Positions 1 to 8,754 of a stretch of 40,957 nucleotides of DNA are shown here, one piece after another (position 1 is the first letter of the stretch; each line of letters begins with the position of its first letter). The DNA comes from Micromonosporaceae bacterium. GTDB taxonomy: Bacteria; Actinomycetota; Actinomycetes; Mycobacteriales; Micromonosporaceae. The notes beneath the pieces were generated by a model that had not been told where the DNA came from, did not search any database, and saw only the letters and a program-made list of their open reading frames with translations. Location of the stretch: positions 1 to 40,957 of the forward strand of contig JAHRHA010000047.1 in the NCBI GenBank assembly GCA_020027875.1. The letters run 5' to 3'. The translations under genes were made by a program, and so were the position numbers.

Positions 1-1
1 G

Positions 2-1246
<1,245 letters not shown>

Positions 1247-1258
1247 CCCCGCTCCCGT

Positions 1259-1315
1259 CGATCATGACCTCCAGGTCATGATCGGCACCAAATCGCGACG
1301 GTCAGCTCATGATCG
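1259..1315 (+). repeat. Dispersed 57-bp palindromic element, family A, copy 1
   Basis: A perfect palindrome with 12-nt arms (CGATCATGACCT, 2-nt centre CC, AGGTCATGATCG) occupies 1259-1284. An 8-nt spacer (1285-1292) and a 23-nt tail beginning TCGCGACGGTCAGC and ending ATGATCG (1293-1315) follow. The same architecture recurs at 32937-32993 (same orientation) and 38782-38840 (opposite orientation). It lies in the 90-bp gap between aroG and the threonine aldolase gene, just before that gene's ribosome binding site. It may act as a terminator or processing hairpin in RNA; this is inference. Confidence 0.85.
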
Positions 1316-1336
1316 ACGGCCGACGAGGAGTGCCCG

Positions 1337-2359
1337 ATGATCGATCTGCGTAGCGACACGGTGACCAAGCCGACCGCGAAGATGCGAGAGGCGATGGCCG
1401 CCGCGGAGGTCGGCGACGATGTGTACGGCGAGGACCCGACGGTCAACGCCCTCGAGGCGGAGGTCGCCGCGCTGTTCGGCCACGAGGCGGCCCTGTTCAC
1501 GCCGACCGGCTCGATGGCCAACCAGATCGCGATCCAGTTGCTCGTGCCGCGGGCGCAGGAACTGCTCTGCGACGCCGACGCGCACGTCGTGACGTACGAG
1601 ATTGGCGCGGCCGCGGCCATCGGTGGCGTGTCGTCGCGGACCTGGCCGGCGGTGGGCGGGGAGATCGATCCGGACTATGTGGCGGCGATGGTGCGCCCGG
1701 ATGGCTTCTTCGCCGTACCCACGCGTGCGATCGCGGTGGAGCAGACGCATAACCGGGCCGGGGGAGCGGTGATCCCGCTGGCCACGCTCAGCGCGCTTCG
1801 GGGCGTCGCAGACGATGCGGGCGTGGGTCTGCACTGCGACGGTGCCCGGATCTGGCACGCCCACGTGGCCGACGAGGTACCGCTGGCGAGCTATGGCGCA
1901 CTCTTCGACACGCTCTCGGTCTGCCTGTCTAAGGGGCTCGGGGCTCCGGTCGGTTCGTTGGTCGTGTCGTCGGTAGAGCGGATCGCCGAGGCCCGGTGGA
2001 TCCGCAAGCGCATGGGCGGCGGCATGAGGCAGGCCGGCATTCTCGCCGCGGCGGGGCGACACGCCCTGGCGAACCACATCGGGCGGCTCGCCGAGGATCA
2101 CGTCCGGGCACGTCGGCTCGCGGAGGCGCTCGCACCCTTCGGCGTTGTGGACGCGGCGAAGGTACGGACGAACATCGTCGCGTTGGACCTATCGAAGTCG
2201 ACCCTGGGCGCACCCGCTTTGGGTGCTGCCACGCGCGCTGCCGGCGTACTCATCTCGGTCCTGGCACCCCGCACGGCGCGACTGGTCACCCACCTCGACC
2301 TCGACGACGCAGGCATCGACGCGGCCGTCGACATACTCACCGGGATCTTGCGCGGCTGA
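1337..2359 (+). CDS. ltaE: Low-specificity L-threonine aldolase
   Basis: PLP-dependent fold-type I lyase that splits L-threonine or L-allo-threonine into glycine and acetaldehyde. The N-terminus [12 protein letters not shown] is the family signature. EDPTVNALE and the FTPTGSMAN loop follow, and the Schiff-base lysine is K199 in the context [12 protein letters not shown]. The 340-residue length is normal. The ATG is preceded by GAGGAG at 1325-1330 at good spacing. It is the only gene between aroG and the acyl-CoA dehydrogenase operon, and palindromic repeat A separates it from aroG, so it is probably transcribed independently. Confidence 0.93.
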   Translation: MIDLRSDTVTKPTAKMREAMAAAEVGDDVYGEDPTVNALEAEVAALFGHEAALFTPTGSMANQIAIQLLVPRAQELLCDADAHVVTYEIGAAAAIGGVSSRTWPAVGGEIDPDYVAAMVRPDGFFAVPTRAIAVEQTHNRAGGAVIPLATLSALRGVADDAGVGLHCDGARIWHAHVADEVPLASYGALFDTLSVCLSKGLGAPVGSLVVSSVERIAEARWIRKRMGGGMRQAGILAAAGRHALANHIGRLAEDHVRARRLAEALAPFGVVDAAKVRTNIVALDLSKSTLGAPALGAATRAAGVLISVLAPRTARLVTHLDLDDAGIDAAVDILTGILRG

Positions 2360-2396
2360 GGATTCCGGGCAGTCTCGGCGGGCCAGCCTCGGCGGG

Positions 2397-2425
2397 TTGA
2401 CATTTGCGCGCACTGGCGGCACAGT
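2397..2425 (+). promoter_or_regulatory. Promoter of the first acyl-CoA dehydrogenase/TetR operon
   Basis: A perfect -35 hexamer TTGACA (2397-2402) is followed 17 nt later by CACAGT (2420-2425), a weak -10. The predicted transcription start near 2432 falls inside the 28-bp TetR-type palindrome, the expected geometry for steric repression. The hexamers are seen directly; promoter activity is inferred. Confidence 0.55.
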
Positions 2426-2426
2426 T

Positions 2427-2454
2427 CAAACATACCGACCGGTCGGTATGTTTG
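2427..2454. promoter_or_regulatory. Perfect 28-bp palindromic operator (TetR type)
   Basis: Arms CAAACATACCGACC (2427-2440) and GGTCGGTATGTTTG (2441-2454) are perfect inverted complements with no spacer. The core ACCGACCGGTCGGT is typical of operators bound by TetR-family regulators of acyl-CoA metabolism. It covers the probable transcription start and touches the GAGGAGG ribosome binding site at 2454-2460. The TetR protein encoded at the end of the same operon is the obvious candidate ligand, implying autoregulation. Confidence 0.75.
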
Positions 2455-2464
2455 AGGAGGGGCC

Positions 2465-3676
2465 ATGGACTTCGCGTTCAGCGACCGTGGGCGCGAGCTG
2501 GTGCAGCGCGCCGATGACTTCATGCGGGAGTGCGTCTATCCGGCGGAGGCGACCTTCGCCGCGCAGGTCGCCGAGCGCCCGGACGAGTGGGACTCGCCGC
2601 CAGTCGTCGCCGATCTCAAAAAGGAAGCACGCGCGCGTGGGCTGTGGAACCTGTTTCTGCCGCATGCGCCCTGGGGTGCCGGGCTGACCAACCTGGAGTA
2701 CGCGCCCATCGCGGAGCTGACCGGCCGCAGCCCCTACCTCGCCCCCGAGGCGATGAACTGCGCCGCGCCGGACACGGGCAACATGGAACTCCTCGCCATG
2801 TTCGGCGCGGCCGAGCAGCAGGATCGCTGGCTGCGTCCGTTGCTGGAGGGCGAGATCCGGTCCTGCTTCTCGATGACCGAGCCCGACGTGGCCAGCTCGG
2901 ACGCCAACAACATCGCGACCCGGATCGAGCGCGACGGCGACGACTATGTGGTGACCGGCCGCAAATGGTGGTCGTCGGGTGCGATGAACCCGCGTTGCCG
3001 AGTCTCGATCGTCATGGCGCTGAGCGACCCAGATGGGCCAAGACACCGCCGGCACAGCATGATCCTGGTGCCGATGGATGCCCCCGGCGTCCGGGTGGTG
3101 CGCTCGACCAGCGTCTTCGGCTACTCCGACCGGACCCACGGCGGACACGCCGAGATCGTCTTCGACCAGGTACGGGTATCGGCCGCGAATCTGCTCGGCG
3201 GGGAGCACGAGGGCTTCGCCCTGGCACAGGCGCGCCTGGGTCCCGGGCGCATCCACCACTGCATGCGACTGATCGGCATGGCCGAGCGGGCGTTGGACCT
3301 CATGTGCCAGCGGACACTGGCCCGCCAGACCTTCGGCCGCGCCATAGCCGAGCAGGGCGTCGTGCAGGAGTGGATCGCGGAGTCCCGCATCCGCATCGAG
3401 CAGGCCCGACTGCTCACACTCAAGACCGCCTGGCTGATGGACACGGTCGGCAACAAGGGCGCCGCGATGGAGATCGCCGCGATTAAGGTCGTGGCGCCGG
3501 AGACGGCCCGATGGGTGATCGACCGCGCGATCCAGGCGTACGGTGCCGCCGGGGTCTGCCAGGACTCGCCATTGGCCAACCTGTACGCGCATGCCCGCAC
3601 TCTGCAGATCGCCGACGGTCCGGACGAGGTGCACCGCCGTTCGGTGGCGCGCCAGGAGCTGGCCCGGTGGCGGTAG
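2465..3676 (+). CDS. Acyl-CoA dehydrogenase family protein
   Basis: FAD-dependent alpha,beta-dehydrogenation of an acyl-CoA thioester; the substrate cannot be told from sequence. The 403 residues show the normal fold: N-terminal helical domain, central beta domain with [13 protein letters not shown] (FAD and substrate loop) and GRKWWSSGA, and C-terminal helices with RQTFGR. The C-terminal GPDEVHRRS segment contains the probable catalytic glutamate, as in the ACAD10/11-like or FadE group with this motif. The ATG is preceded by GAGGAGG (2454-2460). The downstream TetR gene starts within the last codons of this gene, so the two are translationally coupled. Expression is probably controlled by the 28-bp palindrome immediately upstream. 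Confidence 0.92.
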   Translation: MDFAFSDRGRELVQRADDFMRECVYPAEATFAAQVAERPDEWDSPPVVADLKKEARARGLWNLFLPHAPWGAGLTNLEYAPIAELTGRSPYLAPEAMNCAAPDTGNMELLAMFGAAEQQDRWLRPLLEGEIRSCFSMTEPDVASSDANNIATRIERDGDDYVVTGRKWWSSGAMNPRCRVSIVMALSDPDGPRHRRHSMILVPMDAPGVRVVRSTSVFGYSDRTHGGHAEIVFDQVRVSAANLLGGEHEGFALAQARLGPGRIHHCMRLIGMAERALDLMCQRTLARQTFGRAIAEQGVVQEWIAESRIRIEQARLLTLKTAWLMDTVGNKGAAMEIAAIKVVAPETARWVIDRAIQAYGAAGVCQDSPLANLYAHARTLQIADGPDEVHRRSVARQELARWR

Positions 3677-4344
3677 GCCGGAGCACAGCTCGTAGCGCGG
3701 CGGGTCGTACTGACGCGGGTCGTGGCGGGGCGGGTCGTGGCGCGGCGGGTCGTGGCGCGGCGGGTCGTGGGGCGGCGGGCTCGGTCCAGGCGCGGATCGT
3801 GGCTGCCGCCGTCGGGCTCTTCTCGGAGCAGGGCTTCGACGCGACATCGGTACAGGAGATTGTCGAGCGCGCCGAGGTCACCAAGGGCGCGATGTATCAC
3901 TACTACCGGTCGAAGGACGATCTGCTGTACGAGATCTACCACGCGCTGATCAGCACTCAGCTCACCGATCTGGACCGGATCCTTGCCGCCGGCCGACCGC
4001 TGCCGGACGCCATCCGGGCCATCGTGGTGGATCTGGTGGAGACAACCGCGGCCCGGCTCGAGGAGACCGCCGTCTTTGCCCGCGAGAGCCATCGGCTCGC
4101 CGGGGATCGGATGGCGGCGCTGCGGGCGGACCGCCGGCGCTACCACGAGGCGGTCAGGGATCTGGTCGTGCGCGGGCAGAAGGACGGGGTCTTCGCCGCG
4201 TCCGCATCCGCGGAGACCGTCACGCTGATCGTGTTCGGGATCGTGAACCAGTTGCCGCAGTGGTACCGCCCGGATGGCGAGAAGTCACCGCGGCAACTGG
4301 GCGATGAGATCGCCGACTTCGTGCTCGCCGGCCTCGCGGGTTAG
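3667..4344 (+). CDS. TetR/AcrR family transcriptional regulator with Arg-rich N-terminal repeat tail
   Basis: DNA-binding repressor of about 225 aa. The HTH is recognisable in [20 protein letters not shown] followed by [20 protein letters not shown], and the C-terminal part is a variable ligand domain. The GTG start at 3667 is chosen because AGGAG (3654-3658) lies 8 nt upstream and the gene then overlaps the dehydrogenase stop by 10 nt; the frame is open further upstream but only as a shadow of the dehydrogenase gene. Residues 9-38 are six pentapeptide repeats ([15 protein letters not shown], then R-G-A-A-G three times) encoded by a 15-bp minisatellite. This tail is not part of the TetR fold. 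The stop overlaps the stop of the convergent hydrolase gene by 4 nt. The likely target is the 28-bp palindrome at 2427-2454. Confidence 0.88.
   Translation: MAVGRSTARSAAGRTDAGRGGAGRGAAGRGAAGRGAAGSVQARIVAAAVGLFSEQGFDATSVQEIVERAEVTKGAMYHYYRSKDDLLYEIYHALISTQLTDLDRILAAGRPLPDAIRAIVVDLVETTAARLEETAVFARESHRLAGDRMAALRADRRRYHEAVRDLVVRGQKDGVFAASASAETVTLIVFGIVNQLPQWYRPDGEKSPRQLGDEIADFVLAGLAG
3691..3780 (+). repeat. 15-bp in-frame minisatellite, six units, in the TetR gene
   Basis: Six consecutive 15-bp units of the type CGTGGCGCGGCGGGT (3691, 3706, 3721, 3736, 3751, 3766). Units 4 and 5 are identical, unit 3 has one substitution, unit 6 has two, and units 1 and 2 are more diverged. Being a multiple of three, copy-number change would alter the N-terminal arginine/glycine tail of the regulator without breaking the frame. 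Confidence 0.88.
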
Positions 4345-5570
4345 GCGTACCAGGGTCCGTCGTCGCCGATCTGGCGGTAGCCCACGCTCCGGTAGACCGC
4401 GTCGACCAGCGACTGGCCGCGCTCGTTGACGCCCAGACCGGATCCTTGATGGTTCATCGTGTAGCCGAAGGAGATCCGCGCCCTGGGGTCGGCGAAGCCG
4501 AGCGAGCCGCCCATGCCGGCGTGACCGAAGGCCTCCTCGCTGAGCAGGATGCCCTCCCGGTCAGCCACCGGCAGGTACCGGTTGTCCATGGTCTTGTTGA
4601 AGCCGAGCGTCCAGCGCGTCGGCACCAGCACGACCGCGTCCACCGACGTGGCCGAGTTGACCGCGCCCATGATCGCGATCTGCTCGGGACCGACCAGCGA
4701 CACGCCGTCGGCTGAGCCACCGAGGGCGAGCGGCCGGTACAGGCCGGCCAGACCGCGGCCGTTGGTGATGCCACCGACCGCGCCGATCTCGGCGGCATGA
4801 GCGGTCCGCGAGTCCGACTCGCCCGGCATCAGCATGTACCCGCCGCTGTTGGCCAACACCAGTGCCTGAACCGACGTGGGGTCGGTCAATGCGGCCACAT
4901 AGAAGCTGGGGACCGGGTCGCCGGGGCCGGGCATGTCGGCTGGGATCGTCGGGGCGACTCGCGCCTCGTGCTCTTCGGGTAGCCCGATCCAGAAGTCAAG
5001 GCCGAGCGGGCCAGCCACCTCGGCCCGGAAGTAGTCGCCGAGCGTCCGTCCGCTGGCCCGCCGGATCACCTCGCCAACCAGGAATCCGAACGTCAGCGCG
5101 TGGTAGCCGTTGCGCGTGCCCGGCTTCCAGAACGGCTCCTCCCGAGCCAGCGCGTCGACCATGAGCTGCCAGTCGTAGAAGCAGCCGGGCGGCAGCGGAT
5201 CGCGGACGGCGGGCAGGCCGGCCTGGTGGTTGAGCAGGTGGCGGACGAGAATCCCGTCCTTGCCGTTCTTGGCGAACTCGGGCCAGTAGTGTGCCACCGG
5301 CGCATTGAGGTCGAGCTGGCCGCGGGCGGCGAGCATGTGGGCGCAGAGCGCCGTTGCGCCCTTGGTGGCGGACCACACGTGGCCGATCGTGTCCGCGCCC
5401 CAGGCCCGTCCGCTGGCTGGCTCGGCGACTCCGCCCCACAGGTCCACGACTGTCTCGCCGTCCACCGTCACGCAGACGGATGCGCCGATCTCGCTGCGAT
5501 CGGCGATGTTGCGTTCGAATTCCTCGCGAACCTGCGCGAAGCGCGGTGCGCACGTGCCCTCGATCGACAT
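4341..5570 (-). CDS. Serine hydrolase, beta-lactamase/EstB family
   Basis: Beta-lactamase-fold serine hydrolase or esterase of 409 aa. The active-site S-x-x-K motif is S67-A-T-K70 (VWSATKGATAL), the catalytic tyrosine motif is Y156-H-A in NGYHALTFGFLVGE, and a late HAGMGGSLGFADP segment fits the third conserved region. Family members hydrolyse short esters, amides or lactams; the natural substrate is unknown. The ATG at 5570 is preceded by GAGGGAG at good spacing; a longer frame to 5651 exists but has no better signal. No signal peptide is apparent, so it is probably cytoplasmic. It is convergent with the TetR gene (stop codons overlap by 4 nt) and divergent from the LuxR regulator. Confidence 0.9.
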   Translation of the reverse strand: MSIEGTCAPRFAQVREEFERNIADRSEIGASVCVTVDGETVVDLWGGVAEPASGRAWGADTIGHVWSATKGATALCAHMLAARGQLDLNAPVAHYWPEFAKNGKDGILVRHLLNHQAGLPAVRDPLPPGCFYDWQLMVDALAREEPFWKPGTRNGYHALTFGFLVGEVIRRASGRTLGDYFRAEVAGPLGLDFWIGLPEEHEARVAPTIPADMPGPGDPVPSFYVAALTDPTSVQALVLANSGGYMLMPGESDSRTAHAAEIGAVGGITNGRGLAGLYRPLALGGSADGVSLVGPEQIAIMGAVNSATSVDAVVLVPTRWTLGFNKTMDNRYLPVADREGILLSEEAFGHAGMGGSLGFADPRARISFGYTMNHQGSGLGVNERGQSLVDAVYRSVGYRQIGDDGPWYA

Positions 5571-5691
5571 GGCTCCCTCACTCGGTCGTCGAAATCCTCG
5601 TACGTTGATGCCAGCACCGGTGACGTACGCGGTCGAGTTAGGAGTCCGCAACAGTTAGCGGACGCCCAGCCCCGGAGCGCGTGCGGGTAGA

Positions 5692-8676
5692 TTGGCGACG
5701 TCTGACAGCGAGGAGGTTCGCATCAGCGCCCGGGCGCCCTTCGTCGGCCGTGACGGCGAGCTCGATCTCCTGCTCGGCGCCGTCGCGCTGGTCCCCAGCG
5801 CCGGTCTGACCGCGGTCGTTGTCTCGGGCGAGGCCGGCATCGGCAAGTCGCGATTGCTCGCCGAGGCCGCCGATCGGCTCTCCGGGCGCGGGTGGCGGGT
5901 CCTGCGGGTGCGCGCCGACCGCCTCGAACGGCAGGTGCCCTACGGCGCGCTCGGCAACGCCCTGCGCGGCGTCAGCGCAGACAACAGTTTCACCGAGGGC
6001 CTGCGTCGCGACGCGCTGGCCGCGCTGGAGCTGTCCGTGAGCGCCGCGGCGGCAGAGGCGCTGGGCTCCACGTCGCCGGAGGCGCTGGGCTCCACCTCGC
6101 CAGGGGCGCTGGGCTTCACCTCGCCAGGGGCGCTGGGCTCCACCTCGCCAGAGGCGCTGGGCTCCACCTCGCCAGAGGCGCTGGGCTCCACCTCGCCAGA
6201 GGCGACGAACGTGGCATCGTTCGGGCGGGCCTGTGCCACCGTGGCCCGGCTGTTGACCGCCCTGAGCGGGGCCAGTCCGCTCGCGCTGGCCGTGGACGAT
6301 CTCCACGAACTGGACGACGACTCGCTGGCGTTGCTCGGGGTCGTGTTGCACCGTCTCTCGTCGGCCCCGATCGGCCTGGTCGTCGCGCTGCGGTCGCACG
6401 TCGCCGAGCCGAACGCCGCGGCCCACGAGCTCCTGGACCGTCTGGCGGAGAGTGTCGACGTGGTCCACGTCGATCTGGGCACGCTCTCTCGGGTTGACCT
6501 CAGCGCGGTAGTAGTGTCCGCACTGGGGGCGGTCCCTGACGACGATTTGATCGGTGAGGTGCACCGGCGTGCGGACGGCAACCCCTACTTCGCCGGCGAG
6601 ATCGCACAGTCGTTGGTGGATTCGCAGATGGTGGTGGTCGACGGGAATCGCGCCCATCTCACGGTCGCTCCACACGCGGTCCGGCTGACCCGGCGTTCCG
6701 CGGTGTTGCGTCGGGTCCTGCCGCTGAGCCTGGACGCTCGGGCGGTCGCGCGTACCTTCGCGGTACTGCGCCTAGCGGGTCTGGAGCGGATGGGACTCAT
6801 CGCACAGGTCGCGGCGCTCGCCGACGTCGCGGTGGCGGCCGCGTTCGACGACCTCGTTCGTGCCCACGTGGTCGTGAACGACCCCGAACACGGGTACCGC
6901 TTCTCGCACGACATCGTCGCCGACGCCGTGTACGACGAGATTGGACCCGCCGAGCGTCGTCGTCTGCACCGGCTGGTCGCCGATCGGCTGCTGACCGATC
7001 GCGGGCAGGATGCGGCGGTGGACCTTCTCGAGCTGGCGTGGCATCTGTCCGAGTCGGCGGTGCCAGGAGACGCGCTCGCCATACAGGTCCTGACCGAGGC
7101 GGCGCAGCACGCCCTCAGTAGCGCCCCAGAGGCGGCGGCCGACTTCTGCGCGCGAGCATTGCTACTGCTCAAGGTCGGGGCGCCTGAGCGTCCGGGCCTG
7201 CTGGCGCTGCAGTGCCGAGCGTTGACGCGGGCATCACGACCAGCCGTCGCCGTGGCGCCGGGACGTGAGGCGCTGGCCCTGCTACCTCCGGGCGAGGAGC
7301 GCTTTCGGACGGCGACAGCGGTGCTGAGCAGCCTGTTCTCCCTCGGCCGGATCGACGAGGCGATACAGGTCGCGGACGAGCAGGTGCGGTCCCGTGGCGT
7401 CCCAGCCGCCTTGCACGCCCAGCGAGCCGTGCTGCTCGTGTTCGCCAACCGGACCGCCGAGGCTCTCGATGAGGCGGCCCTCGCCTCGTCGACGCCCCCG
7501 GTCTCGCCAGCGGAGGAGGTCGTAGTCTGTGGCCAGCTCGGCATGCTGACGTCCATGCTGTTTCGCCACACGGAGACCATCGAGTACGCGGACCGGGCCG
7601 AACGGGCCAGCGGCAGCTCGATAACACTGCAACTGCAGGCGCTCGGCGTGGCGGCATCGACGGAGGCGCTGGCCGGACTGCTGCCTGAAGCGGCGCGGCG
7701 GCTGCGGAGGGCGGAGCTGCTGACGCAGGAGGCGGATGGCCGGCAGCTGTTCTGGGGTGAGCTCGGCGTCGCCAGGGTTGTGGTGGACTGGCTCGGCGGA
7801 CGCTGGGACTCGGCGCTGGAGGCGATGCGCGCGATGACCACCGAACTCGCAGCCCGCCACCAGTCGACCCTCGCGTCCGCGCTGACCGCGGCCGAGCTGG
7901 AGATCCGGACCTGGCGCGGGGAGCTTGTTCTCGCCGCGTCGCTGGCGGCCCGGACAGGCCCTTCCGCGCGCAATGTGGCGAGCCTGCACGCATGGGCACT
8001 GGCCGGCTTCCAGGGCGCGCGGGGTGACACGGACGGTGCACGCGCGACGCTCCTCGCGGCCGCCGAGGGACCCGGCACGCCCACCTACATCGGGCTGCTG
8101 CTCAGCCGGCTGGCCGAGCTCGAGCTTGAGCACGGCAGGCCCGAGGACGCCCGTCGTACGCTACAGAAGCTCATCGATGCGACGTCGGCGCACATATCGC
8201 CGTGGTCCATGACCACTCTGCACCGCACCGTTGGGCTGGTGCGCGGCGACGTTGACGCGCTCGCGGTGGCGGTTCGGGAGGCGGATGCCGGCGGGCTCGT
8301 GTTTGAGCAGGCCCGGGCGCAGCTTGTGCTTGGTGGACTGGATCCGACCGCCGTGGCTGGGCTTGTCGAGGCACACCAGACCTTCAGCCGGCTCGGCGCG
8401 CACGGGCTGCGCCGGCTGGCTGCACGGCGCCTCCGCAAGCTAGGAGCGAAGGTGCCCAGGGCGCGACGGCGGGCGGCCGGCCTGCTCACCGAGTCCGAGG
8501 AACACGTCGCCCGGCTGGTGCAGCAAGGGATGCGCAACCGCGAGATCGCCACAGCCCTGCACTTCAGCCCGCGCAGCGTCGAGGTCTACCTGTCCCGCAT
8601 CTACGCCAAGCTTCGAGTCTCGTCACGCCTGGAGCTGGCTCGGGCGCTCGACGCGATGGACGTGCCCGGTCGTTAG
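5692..8676 (+). CDS. LuxR-family ATP-binding regulator (LAL type)
   Basis: Large signal-integrating regulator of up to 994 aa. An N-terminal AAA/STAND ATPase has Walker A GEAGIGKS at residues 46-53 and a Walker B-like LAVDDLH around 199-205. A long TPR-like helical middle follows, and a C-terminal LuxR HTH at about 931-985 (NREIATALHFSPRSVEVYLS). Residues 122-169 are six EALGSTSP-type octapeptides from a 24-bp minisatellite, between Walker A and Walker B, where most LALs have a short linker. The start is uncertain: the TTG at 5692 has no ribosome binding site, whereas a perfect AGGAGG (5711-5716) stands 5 nt before an in-frame ATC (5722), which would be a non-canonical start just ahead of the conserved RAPFVGRDGELD. 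No operon partner is evident. Confidence 0.88.
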   Translation: MATSDSEEVRISARAPFVGRDGELDLLLGAVALVPSAGLTAVVVSGEAGIGKSRLLAEAADRLSGRGWRVLRVRADRLERQVPYGALGNALRGVSADNSFTEGLRRDALAALELSVSAAAAEALGSTSPEALGSTSPGALGFTSPGALGSTSPEALGSTSPEALGSTSPEATNVASFGRACATVARLLTALSGASPLALAVDDLHELDDDSLALLGVVLHRLSSAPIGLVVALRSHVAEPNAAAHELLDRLAESVDVVHVDLGTLSRVDLSAVVVSALGAVPDDDLIGEVHRRADGNPYFAGEIAQSLVDSQMVVVDGNRAHLTVAPHAVRLTRRSAVLRRVLPLSLDARAVARTFAVLRLAGLERMGLIAQVAALADVAVAAAFDDLVRAHVVVNDPEHGYRFSHDIVADAVYDEIGPAERRRLHRLVADRLLTDRGQDAAVDLLELAWHLSESAVPGDALAIQVLTEAAQHALSSAPEAAADFCARALLLLKVGAPERPGLLALQCRALTRASRPAVAVAPGREALALLPPGEERFRTATAVLSSLFSLGRIDEAIQVADEQVRSRGVPAALHAQRAVLLVFANRTAEALDEAALASSTPPVSPAEEVVVCGQLGMLTSMLFRHTETIEYADRAERASGSSITLQLQALGVAASTEALAGLLPEAARRLRRAELLTQEADGRQLFWGELGVARVVVDWLGGRWDSALEAMRAMTTELAARHQSTLASALTAAELEIRTWRGELVLAASLAARTGPSARNVASLHAWALAGFQGARGDTDGARATLLAAAEGPGTPTYIGLLLSRLAELELEHGRPEDARRTLQKLIDATSAHISPWSMTTLHRTVGLVRGDVDALAVAVREADAGGLVFEQARAQLVLGGLDPTAVAGLVEAHQTFSRLGAHGLRRLAARRLRKLGAKVPRARRRAAGLLTESEEHVARLVQQGMRNREIATALHFSPRSVEVYLSRIYAKLRVSSRLELARALDAMDVPGR
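6055..6198 (+). repeat. 24-bp in-frame minisatellite, six units, in the LuxR gene
   Basis: Six tandem 24-bp units starting at 6055, 6079, 6103, 6127, 6151 and 6175, with a partial seventh beginning at 6199. Each unit encodes (E/G)-A-L-G-(S/F)-T-S-P, and units 5 and 6 are identical. The low divergence between copies suggests recent expansion by slippage or unequal exchange. Confidence 0.92.
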
Positions 8677-8754
8677 CTGTCGTGGTTCCCGTACTGTCCG
8701 AGTGTCGACCTGCCGCGGTTGCATACCGGTGAGGGGTGGTTTCTGGTGGAGCAG

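Noticed and set aside
6055..6198. CRISPR or structural RNA in the LuxR gene
   Set aside because: The 24-bp units are back-to-back and in frame, encoding a regular octapeptide.
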